Positions 1 to 4,555 of a DNA stretch of 5,289 bases are shown here, one piece after another (the first letter of the stretch is position 1; each line of letters opens with the position of its first letter). The notes under the pieces are model-generated. The model did not search any database and was not told the DNA's origin. It was given only the letters and a program-made list of their open reading frames with translations. The stretch spans positions 1 through 5,289 of the forward strand of contig JAIOSZ010000023.1 of assembly GCA_021107335.1 (NCBI GenBank), given 5' to 3'. Source of the stretch: Desulfuromonadaceae bacterium (GTDB lineage: Bacteria > Desulfobacterota > Desulfuromonadia > Desulfuromonadales > Syntrophotaleaceae). Both the position numbers and the translations under genes were made by a program.

Positions 1-45
1 GCAATAGATGACCGCCAAGGCGCTGATGATGGCTGGCAGAGGCAT
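1..45 (-). CDS. Possible N-terminus of a downstream gene, cut by the window edge
   Basis: An ATG at 43-45 opens a frame that stays open to the left edge and reads MPLPAIISALAVIYC. The stretch is hydrophobic, as at the start of a signal peptide or membrane segment. It begins 34 bases after the stop of the lipoprotein gene on the same strand, so it could be the next gene of that operon. There is no good ribosome-binding sequence in front of it and a -1 Tyr makes Cys15 a poor lipobox, so the start, or the whole call, may be wrong. With 15 codons visible no function can be given. Confidence 0.33.
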   Translation of the reverse strand, partial: MPLPAIISALAVIYC

Positions 46-79
46 AGTGATAGATTTTGGTTAAAGCGGCCGCCGAAAG

Positions 80-1546
80 CTAGGGCTGGGCCGGAATCAG
101 TACAATGTCGATGCGGCGGTTAATGGCGCGGCCTGCGGAAGTCTGGTCCGAAGCCAGGGGGCGTTCTGAGCCAAAGCCCGCCGCCTTAATCTTTTCTTTG
201 GGTAGGGTATCGTTGGCGACGAGGTAAGCTCGCACAGCCTCGGCCCTCTTTTGTGACAACACCAGGTTGGCGGCTGCCAAGCCGGTGCTATCCGTATGGC
301 CTTCGATGACAGCCTGTGGTTCGCCGAAGAGGGCGATAGCCCGTTGAACCTTAGTCAACAGCGGGTAATTATCCGCTTCAATAACAGCTTGTCCAACAGA
401 AAAGCTCATGGTCTTTAAACGAATAATGAGTCGGTTGCCCTGTTTGTAAATATCAGCCTCGCCGGAGCCAAAGACTCCCTGGACCTGGCTGAACAGCTTC
501 TGAAAGCGACGTTCTTCTGCCAGTTGTTGGCGCGCCGTTCGTTCTTCGCGGGTTGACCCTTCGAGAGAGGCGATTTGCACCCGCAGCTGATCGATGGTCG
601 CTTCCAGTGCGGCGATTTCATCATGCTGGTCTTGGCGCTGCTGCTGACTGCTGGCGATGGCCGTCAAAATCCCTTCCAGCTGGCCTTCAAATACCAGGTC
701 CCGTTGATCAGGAAGTCCTAGCTGTTCGGCCGTCTGATGCAGTAATCCTTCGACGTAGAGGGCGGCCTGCTCCGCTGGCAGGGTTTCCTGTCGTTGGCTC
801 TGTAGCATGATGTGGTCCAGACGGCGGGTATAAAAAAGGGCTTCGGTGGCTTTCTGGCGAATCTCATCCCGCTGATAGCGGCGGTCGGTAACAAAGGCAT
901 CCGCTTCATTCAACTTCTGCTGCGCTTCGGCCAAGGATAGGGGCGCCTGTCGGGCCGCACGGTTGGCGATCGCTTGGTCCAGCAATCTGTGGGCTTCGCC
1001 GAGATTACGTTCCTTGATGGCACGTAGCTCCAGCTGATCGAAGGCGTCGAACACCTTCGCCTTGTCCTTTTTGGCAGAGTCGAGATCGTTGTCTTCAATG
1101 GCGCGGGTCAGTCGTAAAAAACGGTCCTCTGTCGCTGTAAATTCAGATCCGAGGTCCGCCGCGCCAGAGGCCAGGGCCAACTCACGAACCTTGATCACAT
1201 CGGCCAGAACCGTTCGTGCGATTTGGGCTGTCTGCGCACACCGTTGTAACTCGACTCGGCCGGCGGTGATCTTAAGTAGGATCTCAGAGAGATCGGTCTC
1301 CGCCTCCAGCATGTCTTGTGCTTCCTGATAAAGGCGCTCCGCTTTGGCGAAAGAGCGGGGCGACAGAACATTCAGATTTTCCTGACGGGCTGTATCCAGG
1401 TCGTTGTTCAGGCTGACCAACTGTTCGACGGGATCCTTGTTTTCCACGACCGTGGAGAGAGTTGGAGGGTGACCGCCGCAGGCGCTAAGGAAGAGCACAA
1501 GTAGTAAGGTAATCCAAGATATGTTGAGCCGATTGGACGGATGCAT
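80..1546 (-). CDS. OmpA-family outer-membrane lipoprotein with DUF4398-like helical repeats
   Basis: A 488-aa protein likely anchored in the outer membrane by lipid and binding peptidoglycan from the periplasmic side. Residues 1-22 are a lipoprotein signal (hydrophobic WITLLLVLFL, lipobox LSAC) with Cys23 as the lipidated residue; the following Gly rather than Asp fits outer-membrane sorting. Residues about 50-120 and 195-245 are Ala/Glu/Arg-rich helices resembling DUF4398, with similar cores (LSPRSFAKAERLYQEAQ and APLSLAEAQQKLNEAD). Residues about 296-350 are Gln/Glu-rich with heptad character, a likely coiled coil. Residues about 371-485 form the OmpA domain: EGHTDSTG, LSQKRAEAVRAYL, GFGSERP and NRRIDI. 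By alignment with OmpA, Asp419 and Arg434 are the residues that hold diaminopimelate. The ATG is supported by a perfect AAGGAGG (complement of 1555-1561) 8 nt upstream. Its partner proteins are unknown; a role in envelope stability or cell shape is inference. Confidence 0.93.
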   Translation of the reverse strand: MHPSNRLNISWITLLLVLFLSACGGHPPTLSTVVENKDPVEQLVSLNNDLDTARQENLNVLSPRSFAKAERLYQEAQDMLEAETDLSEILLKITAGRVELQRCAQTAQIARTVLADVIKVRELALASGAADLGSEFTATEDRFLRLTRAIEDNDLDSAKKDKAKVFDAFDQLELRAIKERNLGEAHRLLDQAIANRAARQAPLSLAEAQQKLNEADAFVTDRRYQRDEIRQKATEALFYTRRLDHIMLQSQRQETLPAEQAALYVEGLLHQTAEQLGLPDQRDLVFEGQLEGILTAIASSQQQRQDQHDEIAALEATIDQLRVQIASLEGSTREERTARQQLAEERRFQKLFSQVQGVFGSGEADIYKQGNRLIIRLKTMSFSVGQAVIEADNYPLLTKVQRAIALFGEPQAVIEGHTDSTGLAAANLVLSQKRAEAVRAYLVANDTLPKEKIKAAGFGSERPLASDQTSAGRAINRRIDIVLIPAQP

Positions 1547-1698
1547 TTGGCAGGCCTCCTTGTCATGTTCGTTTGTTACCCAGTTGCTCTAAATGGCCAA
1601 CGAAATTCCGAAGCTGAAAGACAGAAGTGCATATCGCACACTTCCATTTTACTCGATTCATCCGATGGGGCAGTTTCTGCACGGAGTATTTTTGGGCC

Positions 1699-1727
1699 AG
1701 TGTAGACTGAATAAAGACCCATTGCAA
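1699..1727 (-). promoter_or_regulatory. Candidate sigma70 promoter for the OmpA lipoprotein gene
   Basis: On the minus strand TTGCAA (1722-1727, 4 of 6 to consensus) and TACACT (1699-1704, 4 of 6) are separated by exactly 17 bases. Transcription would begin near 1692 and give a leader of about 145 nt. The match is only moderate and could arise by chance. Confidence 0.28.
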
Positions 1728-1902
1728 TGAGAAGTCGCCCAAATAGCCGTCAGTATTGAGGATGATGGGAAGGCAAAATTCCTTATTTCATAGGGTGTTC
1801 GGGTAGTCGGATGGTTTGTCTGCTGTCCTTTTTGCCGGGAAAGGTGTATGATGACATTTGTGCCTGCCCACATTAGATCCTCTCTTTAACCATTCGATCG
1901 CC

Positions 1903-1972
1903 CTTCATGCCCTGCGGAGATAACCTTTCGGCATGAGGAGATTCGACGGTCCTGCTGGATTTTTGGTCCGTC
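1903..1972 (+). promoter_or_regulatory. Two adjacent hairpins in the leader of the zinc-ribbon gene
   Basis: CTTCATGCC (1903-1911) can pair with GGCATGAGG (1930-1938), nine pairs including one G-U, around an 18-nt loop. Six bases on, GACGGTCC (1945-1952) pairs with GGTCCGTC (1965-1972) with one T-T mismatch around a 12-nt loop. Both lie 90-160 nt ahead of the start codon at 2062. A third short stem, CTTGG (2031-2035) with CCAAG (2042-2046), overlaps the start of the purine-rich ribosome-binding region (2044-2054). I do not recognise a known riboswitch, and no T-run follows either hairpin. A structured 5' leader is inference. Confidence 0.35.
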
Positions 1973-2061
1973 TATTGTCAAGCCTGTTCGGTAGATTCCA
2001 GCGGTCTCCCCCGACTTTAATCGGACATCTCTTGGCCAGCCCCAAGGAAGGAAGTTCCGTT

Positions 2062-2466
2062 ATGTCAAATGCCACGCTTTCTGTCGGTGACCCTATTGAG
2101 GGCCGCTGCACCAAATGCCGTAAAAATACTGCTCACATCATTGTCAGCCTAGATGAAGAGAGCCCCGGCAAAGTGCAATGCACCGTCTGTAGCCGTGAGC
2201 ACAAATATCGGCCGCCCACAGCCGCGAGAAAGCCGGCTGTGCGTCGCACGGTCGACCCCAAGGAGGTCGAGCGCCAGGAGTGGCAGACGTTACGACCGAC
2301 CATGAACCTCGCCAAGGCGGTGGACTATTCGATGACTTCGGCCTATAAGGTCAATGCCCTGATAAGTCATCCTCAGTTCGGAATCGGTGTGGTGCAGCGG
2401 GTGGTCGGGCCACAAAAGGTTGAAGTGCTTTTCGAGGATGGCCGAAAAACTATGCGTTGCCAATAG
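2062..2466 (+). CDS. Small zinc-ribbon protein with C-terminal Tudor/UvrD-tail-like domain
   Basis: A 134-aa soluble protein of unknown exact function. The N-terminus has two CxxC pairs, CTKC (16-19) and CTVC (40-43), as in a zinc ribbon. A basic, proline-containing linker follows (about 49-85). The last 40 residues read VNALISHPQFGIGVV, then KVEVLFEDGRKTM. The H-P-x-F-G-x-G-x-V and V-x-F-x-D-G-x-K pattern resembles the small beta-barrel at the C-terminus of PcrA/UvrD and, loosely, CarD-type domains, some of which contact RNA polymerase. I recall this architecture from deltaproteobacterial hypothetical proteins. A transcription-related or nucleic-acid-binding role is inference. The ATG at 2062 is chosen because an AAGGAAGGAAG run (2044-2054) ends 7 nt before it; the frame is open back to ATG 1933, but that start has no usable ribosome-binding site. 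The next gene starts about 60 bases downstream on the same strand, probably co-transcribed. Confidence 0.87.
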   Translation: MSNATLSVGDPIEGRCTKCRKNTAHIIVSLDEESPGKVQCTVCSREHKYRPPTAARKPAVRRTVDPKEVERQEWQTLRPTMNLAKAVDYSMTSAYKVNALISHPQFGIGVVQRVVGPQKVEVLFEDGRKTMRCQ

Positions 2467-2528
2467 TCTCGCCCGTTGTGCGCAGTTAGAAGGAAGCGGT
2501 GACCAGCAGAGGAATGGAAAGAAAACGA

Positions 2529-2741
2529 ATGAAGATTTGTAAACTATGTGAAGAGCAAGTAGAAAAGTCGCGCACAGGAAAGCCCCACGAATCTTTAATC
2601 AAGGTTGACGGACTGCGCATTTTTCAGGGACACAACAAGCGGGGCTACGAGGAGCAGGATTACCAGTGCCTAGCCTGTAAAGCCAAATTCACTCAAAGTA
2701 CCAACAAGAACGACTTGGCCTGGACTCTATGGCGGGGATAA
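2529..2741 (+). CDS. Small double-CxxC (zinc-ribbon-like) hypothetical protein
   Basis: A 70-aa protein beginning MKICKLCEE and ending TLWRG. It has CKLC (4-7) and CLAC (47-50), a spacing that fits one zinc site made from two knuckles, plus His20 and His35 between them. The middle reads ESLIKVDGLRIFQGHNKRGY and the segment after the second CxxC (KAKFTQSTNKNDLAWTLWRG) is aromatic and polar. No signal peptide or membrane segment is seen. I do not recognise a named family. The start is uncertain: ATG 2529 puts the first CxxC at the very N-terminus and has GGAAAG (2516-2521) 7 nt before it. ATG 2514 and GTG 2499 (with AAGGAAG only 2 nt before it) are in frame and would add 5 or 10 residues. It lies close behind the zinc-ribbon/Tudor-like gene and likely shares its transcript. 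Confidence 0.75.
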   Translation: MKICKLCEEQVEKSRTGKPHESLIKVDGLRIFQGHNKRGYEEQDYQCLACKAKFTQSTNKNDLAWTLWRG

Positions 2742-2772
2742 TGGCGGTGGTTTTTTAGGAAGCAGTTGATGC

Positions 2773-2793
2773 GGGCGCAGAGTCTCTGCGCCC
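2773..2793. terminator. Perfect GC-rich palindrome between convergent genes, possible bidirectional terminator
   Basis: GGGCGCAGAG (2773-2782) is followed after one base by its exact reverse complement CTCTGCGCCC (2784-2793); as RNA this gives at least nine pairs with a 3-nt loop. It sits in the 66-base gap between the convergent stops at 2741 and 2808, where a shared terminator is expected. No T-run follows on either strand, so it is not a textbook intrinsic terminator. It could instead protect 3' ends or be a protein-binding palindrome. Confidence 0.5.
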
Positions 2794-2807
2794 TCGCAGC
2801 GACTGGA

Positions 2808-2972
2808 TTAAGGGGTTGATGGTTGGTCGTCTATCGGTTGCGAAGGATCTGCAGCTGCGGCTGCGGCCGCATCTGCGTCTTCCTGTTTGCGTTTTTTCTT
2901 TTCTTCCTTTTTGGCTTTTTTGGCGAGTTCCTTCTGGCGTTTTTCATAGTCATAATTAGGTTTTCTAGCCAT
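2808..2972 (-). CDS. Small Lys/Ala-rich conserved-type protein
   Basis: A 54-aa frame starting MARKPNYDYEKRQKELAKKA, continuing with an almost unbroken Lys/Glu/Arg helix (to about residue 32), then seven alanines in a row (35-41) and an acidic, Pro-rich tail ending QPSTP. The start is well supported: AAAGGA (complement of 2980-2985) lies 7 nt ahead of the ATG. Very basic small proteins opening with MARKPNY or a close variant occur in proteobacteria as uncharacterised proteins. The charge and helical propensity suggest binding to nucleic acid or to the ribosome, but this is inference. It lies 133 bases downstream of the cold shock gene on the same strand, beyond that gene's terminator, so it needs its own promoter or read-through; none is obvious. 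A plus-strand frame across it reads as a hydrophobic protein only because it is the complement of Lys codons. Confidence 0.78.
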   Translation of the reverse strand: MARKPNYDYEKRQKELAKKAKKEEKKKRKQEDADAAAAAAADPSQPIDDQPSTP

Positions 2973-3049
2973 GGGTCGTTCCTTTCCGCTGAAGAGTTAG
3001 CCTGTCCAGGTGGGCTGGCATAAAGACTCTTTACAGGCCGCTGGAGAAA

Positions 3050-3081
3050 AAAGAGCCCCGCGAAAAATCGCGGGGCTCTTT
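3050..3081 (-). terminator. Intrinsic terminator of the cold shock gene
   Basis: A 14-base arm (3050-3063) is the exact reverse complement of 3068-3081, with core GAGCCCCGCGA and a 4-base loop. On the minus strand the stem is followed by a T-run (complement of the A-run 3047-3052 and overlapping the arm), right after the cold shock stop at 3106. On the plus strand the stem ends in TTT, so weaker termination in the other direction is also possible. Confidence 0.9.
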
Positions 3082-3105
3082 ATGTAGCTATATATAAATT
3101 TTACT

Positions 3106-3306
3106 TTATACTTTGCGTACATTGGCCGACTGAGGGCCTTTCTGACCTTGGGTGACTTCGAAAGTTACGCGGTCTCCCTCGGCAAGAGATTTGAAACCGT
3201 CACCCTGGATTTCGGAAAAATGAACGAAGACGTCAGGACCGTTGTCTTGCTCGATGAAACCAAAACCTTTTGCGTCGTTAAACCATTTTACTGTACCTTC
3301 TGCCAT
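3106..3306 (-). CDS. Cold shock protein, CspA family
   Basis: A 66-aa single cold-shock-domain protein, the usual length for this family. It binds single-stranded RNA and DNA with little sequence preference and acts as an RNA chaperone in the cytoplasm. It shows [10 protein letters not shown] at the start, RNP1 as KGFGFI (13-18), RNP2 as VFVHF (26-30), and the typical ending [11 protein letters not shown]. The ATG at 3304-3306 is chosen because GGAG (complement of 3313-3316) lies 6 nt before it. An in-frame ATG at 3316-3318 (adding MEKK) overlaps that ribosome-binding site and has no well-spaced one of its own; the frame upstream of it is leader, not protein. The gene appears monocistronic, with a long leader and a strong terminator. 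Whether it is cold-induced or constitutive cannot be told from the protein. The exact paralogue letter is not assignable. Confidence 0.96.
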   Translation of the reverse strand: MAEGTVKWFNDAKGFGFIEQDNGPDVFVHFSEIQGDGFKSLAEGDRVTFEVTQGQKGPQSANVRKV

Positions 3307-3505
3307 TTTTTTCTCCATATCCCCTTTTGTGGGGACTTTTGTTGTGTAAATCCGCCCGTCCAAATGAAAAAACACATGACCAAGAGGGCCTGTGTTTTTG
3401 ATCCGATTTGACACCTTGTCAATTCGGTGAGCGACAAAAAATTTACACAAACTTGCTTAATTGCTGTGACCCTATCATGGCTGCCGTGTAAAAGACAAGT
3501 GGTAA
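3307..3505 (-). promoter_or_regulatory. Long, structure-prone 5' leader of the cold shock gene
   Basis: About 200 nt lie between the predicted transcription start and the cold shock ATG, comparable with the long leader of E. coli cspA. In minus-strand order it holds a 6+3+6 inverted repeat TTGACA/TGTCAA (3408-3422), a stem AAAAACACA/TGTGTTTTT with a 14-nt loop (3368-3399), and a short stem TCCCC/GGGGA with a 6-nt loop (3320-3335). The last ends only 3 nt before the GGAG ribosome-binding site (3313-3316). I do not see a clear copy of the E. coli cold box. That the leader senses temperature is inference from the family. Confidence 0.5.
3408..3422. promoter_or_regulatory. TTGACA-N3-TGTCAA inverted repeat, possible operator or short stem
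   Basis: On the plus strand TTGACA (3408-3413) and TGTCAA (3417-3422) are perfect inverted copies around CCT. It lies about 100 bases ahead of the cold shock ATG. It could be a dimeric regulator site or a stem in the leader RNA. TTGACA also equals the sigma70 -35 consensus, but on the minus strand the hexamer 17 bases on is AAAAAC, a poor -10. Confidence 0.35.
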
Positions 3506-3511
3506 ATGCTG

Positions 3512-3540
3512 ATTCTACCAAAAAGTTCTTTTGTAGCCAA
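3512..3540 (-). promoter_or_regulatory. Candidate sigma70 promoter of the cold shock gene
   Basis: On the minus strand TTGGCT (3535-3540, 4 of 6 to the -35 consensus) and TAGAAT (3512-3517, 5 of 6 to the -10 consensus) are 17 bases apart. The predicted start near 3505 gives a leader of about 200 nt, the length range expected for cspA-type genes. Confidence 0.42.
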
Positions 3541-3827
3541 GAGGGGACGACTCTCCTTCACGATTTAAAGTTAACTCGCCCCTGAAAATTCCCCTAGGTC
3601 TGAGAATGTCTAAAATCAACAGTTTAGCTGGTTTTTGAGAGTGTTTGGCTCGTTCAAACCGACTTATGCCATGCTGGATCGGTAAGGGCATAGGTCCGTG
3701 CACCCATTAAGGGGCGCCGCCTTCAAACATTGACAGTGTCTTTGGCAGGCGGCGTCCCAACTATGATGTATGGGTTGATGAAGAGAGGCTCTTTGGAGAG
3801 AGCGGCTCAGATAGCTTTATCGGACCA
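3541..3827. other. Gene-free stretch with three successive inverted repeats
   Basis: No frame here has a ribosome-binding site or protein-like composition (the minus frame 3515-3703 overlaps the cold shock promoter and looks random). TATGCC (3665-3670) is inverted as GGCATA (3687-3692). GGGGCGCCGCC (3711-3721) pairs with GGCGGCGTCCC (3748-3758), eleven pairs with one G-U, and CAAA/TTTG inside can extend the stem. AGGCTCTTTG (3786-3795) pairs exactly with CAAAGAGCCT (3829-3838), the second arm overlapping the stop of the zinc-finger gene. These could form the 3' untranslated region and terminator of that gene, or an unannotated small RNA. None has a strong T-run. Confidence 0.5.
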
Positions 3828-4220
3828 TCAAAGAGCCTGATGATCAGTGTGTTTTTCAAGGTGCTCCTTCCATAACCCTGGGGAGGTAAATTCCACTCCA
3901 CAGGTGGAACATTTGACTAACGGACCTTCCTTGTGAACGGGGTTTTCCTGTAGGTGTTTTTTCAGAGCCACCTGTGAGGTGAATTCCACGCCGCAAGTGG
4001 TGCATTGGATCAGCGGTTGCGTCGCTGTGGTGCCTTTATGGCCTGAATGTCCCTTCATATGCTGCTCTGTTGCAGAACTGGAAGTGAACTCCACTCCGCA
4101 GGTTGAACACTTGATTAGAGTGCTGGAGTCCTCGGTCTGGGGGGACGCCATTAGTGTCCCTTTGGCGCCGAAAACGACAAAAGCCGAAACTAATATTGCG
4201 AGAACTAGAAACTTTGACAT
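3828..4220 (-). CDS. Exported or membrane-tethered protein with three C2H2 zinc-finger-like repeats
   Basis: A 130-aa protein with an N-terminal hydrophobic segment (residues 4-19, after Lys3) typical of a signal peptide or single anchor; a cleavage site near 19-25 is possible but not clear. After a short polar spacer come three repeats, each with a CxTCGVEFTS core. Repeat 1: Cys38, Cys41, His54, His58, His61. Repeat 2: Cys73, Cys76, His89, His96. Repeat 3: Cys104, Cys107, His120, His124, His127. All share C-x2-C-x12-H-x6-H; repeats 1 and 3 also have the classical H-x3-H. This resembles eukaryotic C2H2 and JAZ/U1-like fingers rather than the single-finger bacterial Ros/MucR type. Zinc or other metal binding in the periplasm is inferred; nucleic-acid binding there would be odd. 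The ATG is supported by AGGAGG 5 nt upstream (complement of 4226-4231). It appears monocistronic. I know no named function for it. Confidence 0.87.
   Translation of the reverse strand: MSKFLVLAILVSAFVVFGAKGTLMASPQTEDSSTLIKCSTCGVEFTSSSATEQHMKGHSGHKGTTATQPLIQCTTCGVEFTSQVALKKHLQENPVHKEGPLVKCSTCGVEFTSPGLWKEHLEKHTDHQAL
3837..4118 (-). repeat. Three tandem coding repeats of the zinc-finger module
   Basis: The modules occupy roughly 4033-4118, 3930-4013 and 3837-3920 (residues 35-62, 70-97 and 101-128). The CGVEFTS core is identical in all three proteins, and the DNA is also similar (plus-strand GAATTCCAC, AAATTCCAC, GAACTCCAC), which fits internal duplication. The first Cys pairs are 35 and 31 residues apart, so the linkers differ. 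Confidence 0.85.
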
Positions 4221-4555
4221 ATCTTCCTCCTCGGAACTTGCTTGCCTTTCTCATATTTTACGCTAACTCGCCAGTGGAAAGCTATCAGCTGAGGTAGTTA
4301 TTTTTCACTGCTCCCTTTCCCCGTCTTGTTTTGCAGCTGTCGAGACTCTTACTTTACCTAGAAGTATAGGCTTGAAGTGCTTAGGAGACTGTAACTGCCA
4401 CTACAGTCAGTGGATCAAATATCACGAGATGGGGACGGCGTATTTTATGGGTTAGCGCCTAAATGGTAAATTTCTAGAGGGTATTGATGGATCGGAACGG
4501 GTGGCCGGCCCTGAATGACTCGAAGATGACAAATGGGCAGTTTAATGGAAGGGAC
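4221..4555. other. Gene-free region between comM and the zinc-finger gene
   Basis: No credible coding frame or RNA gene is seen. GACTGTA (4387-4393) and TACAGTC (4402-4408) form a perfect 7-base inverted repeat around 8 bases, upstream of the zinc-finger gene on its own strand; it could be an operator or a hairpin. A GGCCGGCC palindrome lies near 4503-4510. No intrinsic terminator is visible after the comM stop at 4556, and no well-spaced promoter for the zinc-finger gene stands out. Confidence 0.5.

Larger units (their letters stand above)
1547..2061. other. Divergent intergenic region with several inverted repeats, no convincing gene
   Basis: This region separates the minus-strand lipoprotein gene from the plus-strand zinc-ribbon gene. 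Frames that are open here (minus 1658-1873, and plus 1933 onward as an N-terminal extension of the next gene) lack a ribosome-binding site and read like non-coding sequence. GAAGTG (1624-1629) is inverted as CACTTC (1639-1644). TATGAT at 1847-1852 is a fair plus-strand -10 hexamer but has only a poor -35 (CTGTCC, 18 bases upstream). The stronger hairpins at 1903-1972 are listed separately. Confidence 0.6.

Noticed and set aside
1658..1873. Minus-strand 71-codon frame in the intergenic region
   Set aside because: No ribosome-binding site, composition unlike a protein, and it overlaps the candidate promoter of the lipoprotein gene.
1933..2061. Upstream ATG adding 43 residues to the 134-aa zinc-ribbon protein
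   Set aside because: It has no well-spaced ribosome-binding site and lies inside a hairpin arm, whereas the ATG at 2062 has a strong purine run 7 nt upstream and the recognisable protein begins there.
2823..3023. Plus-strand 66-codon frame resembling a Phe-rich membrane protein
   Set aside because: It is the complement of the Lys/Glu-rich 54-codon gene; its Phe and Leu runs are antisense AAA/AAG and GAA codons, and there is no ribosome-binding site.
3307..3450. N-terminal extension of the cold shock protein
   Set aside because: Cold shock domains of this class begin at MAEGTVKW; the extension is leader sequence that happens to be open in frame.
3515..3703. Minus-strand 62-codon frame upstream of the cold shock gene
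   Set aside because: No ribosome-binding site or protein-like pattern, and it runs into the candidate cold shock promoter.
3979..4266. Plus-strand 95-codon frame with Cys and Val-rich sequence
   Set aside because: Antisense shadow of the zinc-finger gene, its repeats mirroring the finger modules.
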